Counted from the first letter of the stretch, positions 27,683 through 37,076 are shown. The stretch: 51,130 nucleotides of DNA from Ignavibacteriales bacterium (GCA_016192345.1 JACPUH010000057.1:1-51130); one strand, 5' to 3'. Numbers and translations: made by a program. Notes: a model not told the origin generated them from the letters alone.

Positions 27683-30600
27683 TTACGATTCGTCGAGCAT
27701 GGTGCGGATCGATCTCAAAATTGAAACGGGATTATACGGTTTCTGGATCACCATCTTGATCCCCGCTTTCTCAATTTCGGCTTGCTGATTCGGATCGATA
27801 AAGCCGCTCGCGAGAATCACTTTCAGGTCCGCCCGGAGACTCTTCATCCGTTTCACCGCCTCCAGGCCGTTCAGCCTGGGTAGTCCCATATCCGAGAGCA
27901 CCAAGTCGATGCTCTCTCGCCGCTGTTCGAACAGCTCGACCGCTTCCTGACCGTTAAAGGCGGAGACCACCGAATACCCGTTCATTTCCAGAAATGACTT
28001 CGCGAGAAAATGCATGGATTCTTCATCTTCCACGAGAAGGACGGTTTCGGATCCTCCGCGAATCGTTTCATCGGACGACCGAACCTGTAGCGGCGGCAGA
28101 TTTTCGATGGTGAGGACGGGCAGGTAGAGATGAAACGTCGTCCCCTTCCCGACTTCACTCTCGACATCGATAAACCCGTTCAGGCTCTGGATAACACCAT
28201 AGACGACCGAAAGACCGAGACCCGTTCCTTTTCCAAGTTCCTTTGTTGTGAAGAACGGCTCGAAGATCCTGTTGCGCGTCTCTTCGTCCATGCCGCTTCC
28301 GGTATCGCCCACCACGATAACAACATATTGCTCTTCGCGGGCATCCGGGAAGCGACGCCGAACGGAAGAACCGTCGATACAACCGGTCCGGACCGTGATC
28401 GTTCCGCCGGAAGGCATGGCGTCCCGCGCATTGACACAGAGGTTGAGGAGCGTTTGATGAAGCTGGGATTGATCCGCCATCAGAATCGGAAGGTCGGGAT
28501 CGGTTTCAAGGAGAATTTCGATCGTTTTGGGGAAGGTTGCACGCACCATCGATGCCAGTTCGAACACGATCGTGTTGATATTGACGGGATCGGTGATTAC
28601 CCCGGTTTTTCGGGCGAAGGTCAATAATTGTCGGACGAGGCCGGCACCCCGCTGAACCGCATCGGTAATCGGTTTGACAACCTGTTCGACCGTTTCTGCT
28701 GTAACGCTATCCCGTTGAAGAATCGATGCATAGCCGAGGATGATGCCAAGGATGTTGTTGAAATCGTGAGCCACGCCCCCGGCCAGCGTGCCGATGCTTT
28801 CGAGCTTTTGTGCATGGCGAAGTTGGCCCTCGAGATTTTTCTTTTCCGTGATGTCGCGCGCCACACCGAGCAAACCCACCTTGACTCCCTCCTGGATTTG
28901 AGGAGCCGTAATGAACTCCGCGACCAGGAAATCCCCGGTTTTCTTCTGGATCCGGAATTCACCGGAAAATGTTTTCCCCGTTTCGAGGGTCTGCCGCAGG
29001 TACCGTTGTGCCCTGACAGTATCCTCCGGGGCGAAGAAATCGGTAAGGCTTTTTCCTATCCACTCGCTCCAGGTCCAACCGGTGAGTTTTTCAAACGCCG
29101 GGTTGAGGCTCGTGATGATACCTTGGAGAGAAACTGTCAGGATGATATCCTGGGCACTGTCAATGAGACCGCGGTATCGTTCCTCCGAATGCAGGAGTGC
29201 TTGCGTGTTGCCGATCCGCTCAAGCGCCCCGCCGCAATAGGCGGCCAGAGATTCGAGGGTTTTAAGATCTTCAGCGTTATACGCACCGACGGAGTAACTC
29301 TGAATGGAAAGTATTCCAATCAGTTTTTCTCCACTATGGATGGGAACGAACATCATTGACTTGGAGGGCCTTGTCGCATCGCCGAACGGAACGGCGTTAT
29401 CGGAAAGACCTTCCTCCTCGCCGCGGAGGATCAGTTCCGCTCCCTTTTCCAAAACACGGCGCATACGGTCGGAGGGAGGACCTTGCCGACGGAGAGGCGG
29501 AATGTCAATCCTTCGGCCATGGAGAGTATCGACATTCAAAATCGATGAAACCAAATCGTCCGGTTTTGAATAGAGGTCGATCGTACAGGCGTCCCACCCC
29601 ATGAGAGAATCGGCGGTTTCTGCGATGATCCGGGCAGCGTCTTCGGCAGCCGCTGCGGAATTGAGTCTCTGACCCAGATTGGAAAACTGGGTAACCTGCT
29701 CCGAAGACCGCATGAGGTTGGTAACATCCCTGTTCACCGTCACCAACCCGGTGATCGAGCCGGAGGGGTCCCGGAGCGGCAGCTTTGACGTCAGGATAGC
29801 CCTGCGGATCCTGCCGGTTCTCGGATCCATGGCCGGGAGGGGATCCTTGTTAATGAGCGGCTCCCCGGTCCTGAAAATTTCCTCTTCCTCTCTTGCTGCT
29901 TCCCGCGCGAAAGATTCGGGAATAAGATCCTCATCCTTCTTTCCAAGGACTTCCCCTCTGGTTGTTCGTTTTAACGCGCGCACCGCTCCGGCATTGGCAT
30001 CGACGAATCTCCTCTCGGTGTCTTTCACGGTGACCTCGTCCGGGATCGCTTCGATGATCGTCCGCAGGAGCCGGCGTTCGGCATCGAGTCGGGCTTCCAC
30101 TTCCTTCCGCTCGGTAATATCCTCGGCAACTCCGACGATCCGATAGACGGACCCCTTTTCGTTCTGAATCGGGAATGCTTTATCATGAATCCAACGAATG
30201 CTTCCCTCGGGTTGCACGATGCGGTACTCCTCATCGTATGTTCCCGCGGTCTGTTTGGACAGGCTATCGTTCAAGATCCTTTCCCGATCGTCGGGATGGA
30301 TCGACTCCACCCAGGAAAGGGGATTCTGATACAAGCTCTCCCGCGTGCGGCCCCAGAGATCTTCATACCCCTTACTGATGTAGATCATTTCATTCTTCGG
30401 CACATTGGTCATCCAGAAGACTTCCTTGATAGTATCCGTCAACTGGCGATACCGTTCTTCGCTTTCGACCAGCGCCTGCTCCGCCCGCTTTTGCTCGGTC
30501 ACATCATTGGCAAGGACCAGTCTTGCTTTTTTGCCGGAAAAGGTGAAATCATGGGCCGATATCTCCACATCGATAACGGTCCCGTCTTTTTTCAAGTGTT

Positions 30601-31702
30601 TCCAGAATCCGTGTGTGATGGAGCCCTCACGCGTCTTCGCAACGTCCTCCACCACTCGTGCTACATCCTCCGCCGGACGGATTTGTGTAATCGCCATGGA
30701 AAGAAATTCATCACGGCTGTACCCATAGTGCTTGACCGCAGCATCATTTACCGCGAGAAATCTGAGCGTATGAATCTCAAACACCCACAGCGGAAGCGGG
30801 TTTCCATCGAATAACATCCGGTAACGGTTCTCGCTCTCCCTGAGAGCCTCCTCTCCTTTTTTCTGTTCGGTGATGTCCCTTCCCGTAGAGACAAAATATG
30901 CGATCGCTCCCGCTTCATCCACAATGGGAGTGATGCTTTGCTCCTCGTAATACAACTCTCCATTTTTCTTTTTGTTGATGAAGGTGGCCCGGAACGTTTC
31001 TCCCGAGAGAATGGTCTGCCAGAGAGACTCGTAGAAGGATTGCTCATGTTTGCCTGATCGAAGGATCCTGGGAGTTTTGCCGAGAACCTCCTCCCTTGTA
31101 AAACCTGTTGCCCTTTCAAACGCCGGGTTGACAAACCTGATCATTCCCTCTTTGTCGGTGATGACAACACTGTCGGCCGTTTGTTCCACCGCCCCCGAGA
31201 GTTTTTTAATTTCGGCCGCCCATTGCGTCAACTCGTCGTTTTTTTCCTTCAGTTTGGTGACAAGCCGCTCGGTGTATTCATGCAAGACCTCCTGCTCGCC
31301 AACATCCATGACCGGTCCCCGTTTCAATCGCGGTCTCTCAAGCACTTCGCGAACAGCGGCGAGGATCGATTCGGTCGAGCCCGTTTTTTCCATGAACTTA
31401 TCGGCGCCGAGCTGCAGCGCGAATGTTTCGTCCGAGGGGGACGTATAGGTCCCTGTGTAAAAAATAAAAGGAATATCCTTTGACCGATCGTCGTGCCGAA
31501 GCAGATGGCAGAGCCTGTAACCATCCATCCTGGGCATCAGGATATCCGAAATAACGAGATCGATACTCTTGCTTTTCACCGCCTCAAGTGCTTCAAGACC
31601 GTTCATGGCCTCAAGAACCGTGTAGTCCCCCGATTCAAGCTGCTCCCGTAGAAGCGCAAGGCAGGTCGCATTATCATCAACGATGAGAATTGTCATGGCC
31701 AT
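27683..31702 (-). CDS. Large hybrid sensor histidine kinase: REC, five PAS, GAF, HisKA, HATPase, REC
   Basis: Cytoplasmic signalling kinase of 1339 residues; no membrane helix is seen. The order is receiver with D53 in [12 protein letters not shown] (4-120), four PAS/PAC repeats (about 170-665, three with an ITEQK/ITERK-like end), a GAF domain (about 680-840), a fifth PAS (850-975), HisKA with the H-box [12 protein letters not shown] near 1000, HATPase with N-box [17 protein letters not shown]1 GDTGSGMD and G2 [13 protein letters not shown] (about 1090-1200), and a second receiver with [12 protein letters not shown] (about 1225-1339). All catalytic motifs are intact. Either of two ATGs, 31702 or 31696, may start it. 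The signal and partner are unknown. It lies upstream of nuo but ends before the nuo promoter, so it is separately transcribed. Confidence 0.95.
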   Translation of the reverse strand: MAMTILIVDDNATCLALLREQLESGDYTVLEAMNGLEALEAVKSKSIDLVISDILMPRMDGYRLCHLLRHDDRSKDIPFIFYTGTYTSPSDETFALQLGADKFMEKTGSTESILAAVREVLERPRLKRGPVMDVGEQEVLHEYTERLVTKLKEKNDELTQWAAEIKKLSGAVEQTADSVVITDKEGMIRFVNPAFERATGFTREEVLGKTPRILRSGKHEQSFYESLWQTILSGETFRATFINKKKNGELYYEEQSITPIVDEAGAIAYFVSTGRDITEQKKGEEALRESENRYRMLFDGNPLPLWVFEIHTLRFLAVNDAAVKHYGYSRDEFLSMAITQIRPAEDVARVVEDVAKTREGSITHGFWKHLKKDGTVIDVEISAHDFTFSGKKARLVLANDVTEQKRAEQALVESEERYRQLTDTIKEVFWMTNVPKNEMIYISKGYEDLWGRTRESLYQNPLSWVESIHPDDRERILNDSLSKQTAGTYDEEYRIVQPEGSIRWIHDKAFPIQNEKGSVYRIVGVAEDITERKEVEARLDAERRLLRTIIEAIPDEVTVKDTERRFVDANAGAVRALKRTTRGEVLGKKDEDLIPESFAREAAREEEEIFRTGEPLINKDPLPAMDPRTGRIRRAILTSKLPLRDPSGSITGLVTVNRDVTNLMRSSEQVTQFSNLGQRLNSAAAAEDAARIIAETADSLMGWDACTIDLYSKPDDLVSSILNVDTLHGRRIDIPPLRRQGPPSDRMRRVLEKGAELILRGEEEGLSDNAVPFGDATRPSKSMMFVPIHSGEKLIGILSIQSYSVGAYNAEDLKTLESLAAYCGGALERIGNTQALLHSEERYRGLIDSAQDIILTVSLQGIITSLNPAFEKLTGWTWSEWIGKSLTDFFAPEDTVRAQRYLRQTLETGKTFSGEFRIQKKTGDFLVAEFITAPQIQEGVKVGLLGVARDITEKKNLEGQLRHAQKLESIGTLAGGVAHDFNNILGIILGYASILQRDSVTAETVEQVVKPITDAVQRGAGLVRQLLTFARKTGVITDPVNINTIVFELASMVRATFPKTIEILLETDPDLPILMADQSQLHQTLLNLCVNARDAMPSGGTITVRTGCIDGSSVRRRFPDAREEQYVVIVVGDTGSGMDEETRNRIFEPFFTTKELGKGTGLGLSVVYGVIQSLNGFIDVESEVGKGTTFHLYLPVLTIENLPPLQVRSSDETIRGGSETVLLVEDEESMHFLAKSFLEMNGYSVVSAFNGQEAVELFEQRRESIDLVLSDMGLPRLNGLEAVKRMKSLRADLKVILASGFIDPNQQAEIEKAGIKMVIQKPYNPVSILRSIRTMLDES

Positions 31703-32083
31703 TTCACGCGATCACTACACCGTGGTTGGCGTTTCGCAGGTTGTCCGGCATGAAGGTCTCCCCTTCGGTGGGAATGGATGTATCAACTGGAGAACGCGAC
31801 TTTTTGAAGCCGCGCGCAGGCCTCCAAAGCGGGAATGAACAATGTCTTGCGATTCTTATTTGGTATGGACGAATACCCGTGGTGTGGCAACGACTCGCAC
31901 CATACCGGATGATGACAACCCGTAATTGGACTGTTCGTGGGCAGCCTGTTCAAGGACCGACTGCATGGGGGGGGAGAATCGGGAGAGTGGTGAAATGGGA
32001 ACCTTGAAGAAGAATCATCTCGCGATCCCAGAGCCGTTTTGACCAACTGCTCAATATGTTCAACTCACATCAGGAGGAAAGTT
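31703..32083. other. Intergenic stretch without a supported gene
   Basis: The 381 bases upstream of the hybrid kinase hold no ORF with coding character; the open frames here are compositionally poor and overlap the kinase start. A 7-bp inverted pair, GGTATGG / CCATACC, lies around 31861-31905. It may hold the kinase promoter, but no good -35/-10 pair was found. Confidence 0.5.
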
Positions 32084-32182
32084 ATGACTGGCGAGGATGA
32101 AAGTCAAGTGGACCAAGCTGTGCTCTGTATGTCCATTACACACCTTCTTTTTTTGCCTGAATGCAGACAAAAGGCCCATTAA
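32084..32182 (+). CDS. Possible 32-residue small protein with strong ribosome site
   Basis: ATG at 32084 follows AGGAGGAAAGTT, a near-consensus Shine-Dalgarno at ideal spacing and stronger than almost all others in the window. The frame encodes 32 residues, beginning MTGEDESQVDQAV and ending ECRQKAH, and stops with TAA. It has an acidic start, a short hydrophobic patch (SITHLLFLP) and two cysteines. It could be a small protein or a leader peptide. No family is recognised. The next gene downstream is on the other strand, so it would be monocistronic. The support is mainly the ribosome site. Confidence 0.35.
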   Translation: MTGEDESQVDQAVLCMSITHLLFLPECRQKAH

Positions 32183-32208
32183 CGAAAAAGATTTCGCGCA
32201 GCAAGATG

Positions 32209-32565
32209 CTATTTCCGATAGCCCCACTTCTTGTAGTTTGATTCGATTTCCTGGGGGGAGGGATGGGACTTGATCGGTTCGGGGGTGACGGTAAATTCCT
32301 CTTTCGGATGGGCTTCAAACACCCGGGCGTTGATCCCGATGTCCTCCTGGAAGATTTGCGGAACGGAGCTGTCTTCGAAAATGGCACCCCATGGGCATTC
32401 GGGTTCGCACGCCGCGCAATTAATGCACTCCTCAGGCTGAATGAAGAGTTGTTTGCGATAATTCCCATCCTCGACCGTCAAACCGTAGATGCAATCGACG
32501 GGGCACACTTTGACACAAGCAGTATCCTGACAATCATCACAAAGACGGGTAATCACCCAGGGCAT
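32209..32565 (-). CDS. FdxA-like two-cluster ferredoxin
   Basis: Small electron carrier of 118 residues. The first motif is C9-x2-C12-x4-C17-x3-C21-P, the second C47-x2-C50-x2-C53-x3-C57-P. The lengthened first motif and the following PVDCIYG and ECINCAACEPECPWGAIF segments resemble the seven-iron (3Fe-4S plus 4Fe-4S) ferredoxins of Azotobacter and Thermus. The C-terminal 50 residues form the usual acidic/lysine extension. A CBS-domain gene lies 70 bases upstream on the same strand. Being low-potential, it could feed a NuoEFG-less complex I, but that is inference. Confidence 0.92.
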   Translation of the reverse strand: MPWVITRLCDDCQDTACVKVCPVDCIYGLTVEDGNYRKQLFIQPEECINCAACEPECPWGAIFEDSSVPQIFQEDIGINARVFEAHPKEEFTVTPEPIKSHPSPQEIESNYKKWGYRK

Positions 32566-32635
32566 GATGGACTCTCCTTTCCAAAAGAGAGAAGGGGAAT
32601 GCGCCGCACAAAGTGCCAGCGACTTCAGTACCGGC

Positions 32636-33166
32636 TTACGCTCCTTCTCGCTGGTCCGTTCTCCGGATCGGTTCAGGGGGAAGGTTCAACACATCCTCGG
32701 CAAAATGGTCGAGGATGAAACTGACGATATCCTTCACCGACGCGACGGCAAGCGGTTTCCCGGTTTCATCCACCACCGGCACGTGACGATAGCCCCCCAC
32801 GTGCATGGCGTTCAGGATATATGCAACGCTATCCTCCGGCTGGAAGGCCTGAGGGTTCGCCGTCATCACGTCCCCCACTTTCAACGTCTTGGGATCCACT
32901 TTTCCCGCGATCTTGATCAGTACATCGCGCTCCGTGAAAATACCGACCAGCTTATCGTTCTCCGTGACTGCCACACATCCAAGCCTCTTCTGTTGCATCA
33001 GGTGGATCGCGTCCGCAACGGAGTGCCCCGGCGAGACAAACACCGGTTTGCGGGTTTTCAGGTTCTTAATGGGGGTCTGAAATGTGGAGGCGTCGAGCAC
33101 GCGGGACGGCTTCTCGCTTTCTTCATACATTTGCGAGAGTTCGTCATCGAAAATTTCTTCGTTCAT
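32636..33166 (-). CDS. Protein with two CBS domains
   Basis: Protein of 176 residues: an acidic N-terminal 35 residues, then a Bateman module. The first CBS repeat (about 42-100) includes DAIHLMQQKRLGCVAVTEN and LVGIFTERDVLIKIAG. The second (about 108-165) includes VMTANPQAFQPEDS and YRHVPVVDETGKPLAVAS. Such stand-alone pairs bind adenine nucleotides and sense energy state; which ligand is not predictable here. It is immediately upstream of the ferredoxin, on the same strand with a 70-base gap. No catalytic partner domain is fused. Confidence 0.9.
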   Translation of the reverse strand: MNEEIFDDELSQMYEESEKPSRVLDASTFQTPIKNLKTRKPVFVSPGHSVADAIHLMQQKRLGCVAVTENDKLVGIFTERDVLIKIAGKVDPKTLKVGDVMTANPQAFQPEDSVAYILNAMHVGGYRHVPVVDETGKPLAVASVKDIVSFILDHFAEDVLNLPPEPIRRTDQREGA

Positions 33167-33293
33167 CGTTCGCTCCTTTCACTCTTTGCGGTGGGAGGGT
33201 TGGGGACCCTTCGTGTGGTGAAGATACAGAAGCTCGGGGTGTCGACGAAGCTATTATAGAGAACGGGGAAACAAATTGCAAGCGCGGGCGATA

Positions 33294-34049
33294 TCATCGT
33301 TCGCGCCGTTTTCCCACGGTACGAGCCCTTTCTTTTCCTTTAACCCGGGAACGGCCCGACTTACCTTTGAGCCGATTCAGCACTGCCGGACTCTTAAGCT
33401 CGCGAAGGGCATCCGAAGCAACCCATTTCGCCGCTCCGGAGTCCATCCTCCGGATTTCTTCTGCGGTTTTCACGGCGTGGGGATGGAGAAACAGGCTTCG
33501 TTTCCCGATCTGCCGGAGGGCCCAATTGACCGCTTTTCTGACAAAGTTCCGTTCGTCCATTGCCCCCTTGCCGATCAGTGGGAGGAATCGAAGAAACTCC
33601 TTATCCTCCGCCTTCTTATCATGAACGGCAAGCACCGCCATCATCACATAGCCAGCCCGTTTGACATATTCTTCTTTACGCCTCGACCACTCTACCGCCT
33701 TCCTGACCGCAAACGGGGTCCTGTCAAAAAGATTGCTGCAACAGGTATCGCAGATCGCCCACGAATCGAACTGCCGCACCCAGGCTTCCATTTGGCCCAC
33801 CGTGACCTGATCCGGATCCCCGATCAGTGCAGCCAGCGTCCTTCCTTCGTACGCGCCGGTCTCCCAGAGCTGAAGCGAGAGCTTCTGATCGGTCCCGATT
33901 TCTTTCGCCAGGGCGCGCAAGGTCGGAGCCGTGAGGCCAAACGCGTTCTTCGAAACAATGCCATAGCGGGCCATCCCCTCCACGTTCGCCGGATTAGCCT
34001 GGGACTCCAGCCGTTGCATCACGTCCAGGAGTTTCATCGCGGATGCCAT
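33294..34049 (-). CDS. AlkD-like DNA alkylation repair protein
   Basis: HEAT-repeat DNA glycosylase family protein of 251 residues. The pattern GIVSKNAFGLTAPTLRALAKEIG near 30-50 (in two parts), LWETGAYEGRTLAALIGDP near 80, and DSWAICDTCCSNLFDRTP near 110 fits the AlkD/COG4912 family, which excises alkylated bases. The later WSRRKEEYVKRAGYVMM and RNFVRKAVNWALRQIG repeats also match. The last 35 residues are Lys/Arg-rich. Its start overlaps the end of the adenosyltransferase gene by 16 bases, so the two are co-transcribed. The family is sure; the substrate is not. Confidence 0.88.
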   Translation of the reverse strand: MASAMKLLDVMQRLESQANPANVEGMARYGIVSKNAFGLTAPTLRALAKEIGTDQKLSLQLWETGAYEGRTLAALIGDPDQVTVGQMEAWVRQFDSWAICDTCCSNLFDRTPFAVRKAVEWSRRKEEYVKRAGYVMMAVLAVHDKKAEDKEFLRFLPLIGKGAMDERNFVRKAVNWALRQIGKRSLFLHPHAVKTAEEIRRMDSGAAKWVASDALRELKSPAVLNRLKGKSGRSRVKGKERARTVGKRRER

Positions 34050-34579
34050 TCCGTTTCTTGTTCACCCTCGAGGTGATTGGCATACCGCGCTAGGACAAAG
34101 AGCAGATCGGAGAGGCGGTTCAGGTAGACTACCGGAGCGGTTCCAATGTTTTCGGACTTTGAAAGCTTCACCACGAGCCGTTCACCCCGCCTGCAGACGG
34201 TCCGGGCAAGATGAAGGTGAGCGCCGACAGGGGAACCGCCGGGAAGAATGAACGCCCTCAACGGCCGGAGCTTCGACTCCAGGGAATCGATGATCGGCTC
34301 GAGTTCCTCGGCATGTCTCGTTTCCATGCGGGGAACTTTGGCGTTGGAAGAGGACTGAGGTGTCGCAAGGTCGGCACCGAGGGCAAAAAGATCGTTTTGG
34401 ACTCTCTCGAGAATCGTCCCGACCTCATCACCGGGCTTGAGCGAGCGCACAACGCCGAGGAGGGAGTTGAGTTCGTCGACGGTTCCGTACGTATCGATCC
34501 GGAGCGCGTCTTTTCCAACGCGCTCCCCTCCAAAGAGTGAAGTCTCTCCCTTGTCTCCGGTCTTTGTATAGATTTTCAT
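34034..34579 (-). CDS. PduO-type cob(I)alamin adenosyltransferase
   Basis: Transfers the adenosyl group of ATP to cob(I)alamin to make adenosylcobalamin. It has 181 residues. The N-terminal ATP loop YTKTGDKGETSLFGGERVGKD, here in two parts YTKTGDKGETSLF and GGERVGKD, is diagnostic. DTYGTVDELNSLLG near 30, FILPGGSPVGAHLHLARTVCRR near 112 in parts, and VYLNRLSDLLFVLARYAN near 150 complete the family pattern. Residues after 165 are variable. It overlaps the AlkD-like gene by 16 bases. No B12 riboswitch or B12-dependent enzyme is seen in the window. Confidence 0.94.
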   Translation of the reverse strand: MKIYTKTGDKGETSLFGGERVGKDALRIDTYGTVDELNSLLGVVRSLKPGDEVGTILERVQNDLFALGADLATPQSSSNAKVPRMETRHAEELEPIIDSLESKLRPLRAFILPGGSPVGAHLHLARTVCRRGERLVVKLSKSENIGTAPVVYLNRLSDLLFVLARYANHLEGEQETEWHPR

Positions 34580-34647
34580 TTTGAACTGATATCGAGTAAT
34601 GGTTGAATGGATTGTGTGCGGCCGAAAAAGAATAATAATCCAGGAAG

Positions 34648-34722
34648 TTCATGAAGAAACACGAAGAGGTTTTTGTTACCCAAGAATCTCACCATTCGTG
34701 CCCCTTCGTGGCCTTAGTGGAT
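34648..34722. repeat. Palindromic intergenic repeat, copy 2, entering a coding region
   Basis: The right arm (34693-34722) carries the TTCGTG-CCCCTTCGTGG-CCTTAGTGGA pattern of copy 1 at 3159-3186. The left arm (34648-34666) carries ATGAAGAAACACGAAG. The right arm lies inside the last ten codons of the membrane protein gene at 34689, where it is read as STKATKGHEW. This indicates that the repeat inserted at, or grew into, the gene end. Confidence 0.65.
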
Positions 34723-35414
34723 AAATCACTTTGAGAGATTGGTTCATGTGTTAATTCCTTCGGGTCCTGATAAAACTTCTGCTTCATCGGCGGGGGATTG
34801 CTATAATAGTACACGGCAAAACCGATTCCCGCCATGATTGAGATGCCTGAGACGAAAACGCCGCCGAAATACATCAGGTCGGCAATGGTTTCCGCAGACT
34901 CCATCATATCCCAGGTCCGGAACAGGTTCCACCAGTCGTGCCCCGATTTATGTCCCCCGAGCAACGGCAGGATACGGTGCGGAGCGTCGCGCATGTAGAG
35001 GCTTACATCCATCATATTGATGCCGGTCCAGAACAGGGCAAATGGACCGACGACCGTGGAATGCTGCCGGAGTGCAATCGCAAACGAGAGGAGCGGGAAC
35101 ATGATCTGCCAGAACGAGCCTCCGAGGATCGACATCGTTCTCCCGAGCCAGAAAAAGAGCATGTGCCCCCCTTCATGCATCGGCAAAAAGATGAACATGC
35201 GAATGAACGAAAGGGGGGCGGGTAATTGCGGCCTGGGAGACAGATAGATGAAAACATCGAGCGCCTGATACAGCATCAGGATACAGAAAAGAAAGAGGGC
35301 GATCTTGAGGCCGAGCGGGACGAAGCGCTCGAGGGGATCGACGGGTTGCGATGAAAGTTTCGCAACCGGCGTGCGTGCTTGGAGCGGTTTGTTTCCTGGA
35401 GAAGGACCCGTCAT
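34689..35414 (-). CDS. Membrane protein with HEGGH motif, M50-like candidate
   Basis: Protein of 241 residues with about four to five membrane helices (36-58, 66-82, 95-115, 122-140, 182-204). H80-E81-G82-G83-H84 in FLPMHEGGHMLFFWLG forms an HExxH zinc-metalloprotease-type motif inside a membrane helix. A later conserved-looking segment, NMMDVSLYMRDAP (D136), precedes LPLLGGHKSGHDWW, and either could supply the further metal ligand. The layout recalls S2P/M50-type intramembrane proteases, but the typical LDG motif is not obvious, so protease activity is inference. The C-terminal ten residues come from an intergenic repeat. No neighbour hints at a substrate. Confidence 0.75.
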   Translation of the reverse strand: MTGPSPGNKPLQARTPVAKLSSQPVDPLERFVPLGLKIALFLFCILMLYQALDVFIYLSPRPQLPAPLSFIRMFIFLPMHEGGHMLFFWLGRTMSILGGSFWQIMFPLLSFAIALRQHSTVVGPFALFWTGINMMDVSLYMRDAPHRILPLLGGHKSGHDWWNLFRTWDMMESAETIADLMYFGGVFVSGISIMAGIGFAVYYYSNPPPMKQKFYQDPKELTHEPISQSDLSTKATKGHEW

Positions 35415-35495
35415 TGCCTGTGACTCAAACCCGTTTGTTTGTATTGCCTCGTGGACTCGTAAGGCTCTTCCCTAACCCTATACTGAATTGAAAAC

Positions 35496-35522
35496 CAAAG
35501 CCCCGCTCATCGCAGGGCTTTG
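35496..35522 (-). terminator. Terminator downstream of the M20 dipeptidase
   Basis: The 8-bp stem CAAAGCCC (35496-35503) / GGGCTTTG (35515-35522) can be extended by GC pairs in the loop. T-rich sequence flanks it on both strands (TGTTTTT on plus, GTTTTC on minus). It lies about 90 bases past the dipeptidase stop. Confidence 0.65.
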
Positions 35523-35571
35523 TGTTTTTCGATCTACCAATACTTCATACTTGGTACTTTTCACTTTGTAC

Positions 35572-35613
35572 TTTTAAATTTTTCCTTTTAAATTTTTCCT
35601 TTTTAATTTTTAC
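35572..35613. repeat. Three tandem 14-nt A/T-rich repeats overlapping a gene end
   Basis: Units TTTTAAATTTTTCC at 35572-35585 and 35586-35599 are identical. A diverged third, TTTTTAATTTTTAC (35600-35613), overlaps the stop codon of the dipeptidase gene. The preceding 20 bases show a related TACTTTT-CACTTTG pattern. Confidence 0.8.
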
Positions 35614-36989
35614 TTGTTCTTCCAATACTTCGGCAACTCATTGTAGAAGTGGACAGACGTGCGGATGCCGCCAAAGAAGTTATCGAGGTTGATATACTCG
35701 TTCGGAGCATGGGCGTTTTCATCCGGCAGACCGAAGCCGAGAAGGACGGTATCAAGGCCAAGCAGTTTCTTGAACTGGACCACGATCGGGATCGATCCCC
35801 CCTCCCGCTGGTAGAGCGGCTTCTTCCCAAATCCCTTCTCCAGGGCCGCGACCGCCGCCTGCACACCCGGACTTTTGATCGGCGTGATGGCCGGCTCGCC
35901 GCCATGTAGGGCGGTGACCTTCACCTGCACGGTTTTCGGGGCGATCTTTTTCATATGGTTCTCAAACAGCCTCGCGATCTTCGTCGAGTCCTGGTCCGGC
36001 ACAATCCGCATCGAGATCTTGGCGAAGGCCTTCGCCGGGAGCACCGTCTTGGCCCCTTCACCCGTATAGCCGCCCCAGATCCCGTTGCACTCCAACGTCG
36101 GCCGTGCCCAAAGCCGCTCGAGGGTTGTGAATCCTTTCTCCCCATACAACTGCTTCAGGCCGAGCCCCTTGGCGTACTTCTTGTCGTTCCAGGGGAGTTT
36201 CTTGAACGCGGCCCGTTCGACGTTTGAGAGAGGGCGCACATCGTTATAGAAACCTTTCACGGTGATCTTCCCGTTCTTGTCATGGAGCGAGGCGATCATT
36301 TCGGAGAGAGCCTGGATCGGATTGTGCAAGGAACCTCCAAAGGATCCGGAATGGAGATCCGTGTTTGGTCCGGTCACTTCCACTTCCATATAGGCGAGGC
36401 CCCGCAAACCATAGCAAACGGAGGGGATCCCCTTGGCGAACATCGACGAGTCGGAGATCAGCACAAGATCTCCCTTCAACAGTTCCTTATGTTCCTTGAC
36501 AAAATTATCCAGGTTGGCGCTTCCCACCTCCTCCTCCCCCTCGATCAGCATTTTAATGTTGACCGGCAGTTTCCCCTGATTCTTCATGTACGCTTCGATA
36601 CTCTTGAAGTGGATGAAGATCTGCCCCTTGTCATCTGCAGAGCCGCGGGCATACAGGTTGTCGCCCCGGATGGTCGCCTCGAACGGCGGCGAAGTCCAGA
36701 GGTTCAGCGGATCGACCGGTTGCACGTCGTAATGGCCATAGAACAGCACGGTCGGTTTTCCGGGTGCCCCCATCCATTCGCTGTAGACGATCGGGTGGCC
36801 GGGTGTTTCAAAAATCTGCACATTATTCATGCCGATGGCGCGCATTTCCGTCGCGACCCACTCTGCACAGCCGCGGGTATCCGCATTATGGGTGCTCTGG
36901 GAACTGACGCTCGGGATGGCGAGTAACTCTTTGAGTTGCGCAAGGTATCGCTCTTTATTGGATTCAACGAAGGAAAGGACTTGTTGCAT
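35610..36989 (-). CDS. M20 family metallodipeptidase
   Basis: Cytoplasmic dizinc dipeptidase of 459 residues, close to the CNDP-like M20 group. The start MQQVLSFVESNKERYL is set by AGAGGAAC seven bases upstream; an open 29-codon extension crosses the promoter. The catalytic pattern is LFYGHYDVQPVDPLNLW near residue 85 (His ligand and Asp), YARGSADDKGQ near 115 (bridging Asp), EGEEEVGS near 150 (general base Glu) and a dimerisation domain about 200-350. It ends in NEYINLDNFFGGI with Glu/His ligands. No signal peptide. It has its own sigma-70-like promoter and a terminator. It is divergent from the heme operon. Confidence 0.93.
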   Translation of the reverse strand: MQQVLSFVESNKERYLAQLKELLAIPSVSSQSTHNADTRGCAEWVATEMRAIGMNNVQIFETPGHPIVYSEWMGAPGKPTVLFYGHYDVQPVDPLNLWTSPPFEATIRGDNLYARGSADDKGQIFIHFKSIEAYMKNQGKLPVNIKMLIEGEEEVGSANLDNFVKEHKELLKGDLVLISDSSMFAKGIPSVCYGLRGLAYMEVEVTGPNTDLHSGSFGGSLHNPIQALSEMIASLHDKNGKITVKGFYNDVRPLSNVERAAFKKLPWNDKKYAKGLGLKQLYGEKGFTTLERLWARPTLECNGIWGGYTGEGAKTVLPAKAFAKISMRIVPDQDSTKIARLFENHMKKIAPKTVQVKVTALHGGEPAITPIKSPGVQAAVAALEKGFGKKPLYQREGGSIPIVVQFKKLLGLDTVLLGFGLPDENAHAPNEYINLDNFFGGIRTSVHFYNELPKYWKNK

Positions 36990-37047
36990 GACAGTGTTCC
37001 TCTGAGAGTGTACATCGGTGAGAAGTTCGGGGAAAAAAAGAGGTTGT

Positions 37048-37076
37048 AATATACCGACCCCCCTTCCGAAAGGCAA
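37048..37076 (-). promoter_or_regulatory. Sigma-70 promoter of the M20 dipeptidase
   Basis: On the minus strand the -35 TTGCCT (37076-37071) and -10 TATATT (37053-37048) have a 17-base spacer. The start would be about 50 bases before the ATG at 36989. Confidence 0.75.

Noticed and set aside
28628-29359. 243-codon plus-strand frame opposite the hybrid kinase
   Set aside because: Antisense to PAS/GAF coding sequence, no recognisable domain.
31690-32007. 105-codon plus-strand frame upstream of the hybrid kinase
   Set aside because: Overlaps the kinase start, no ribosome site, and composition unlike the neighbouring proteins.
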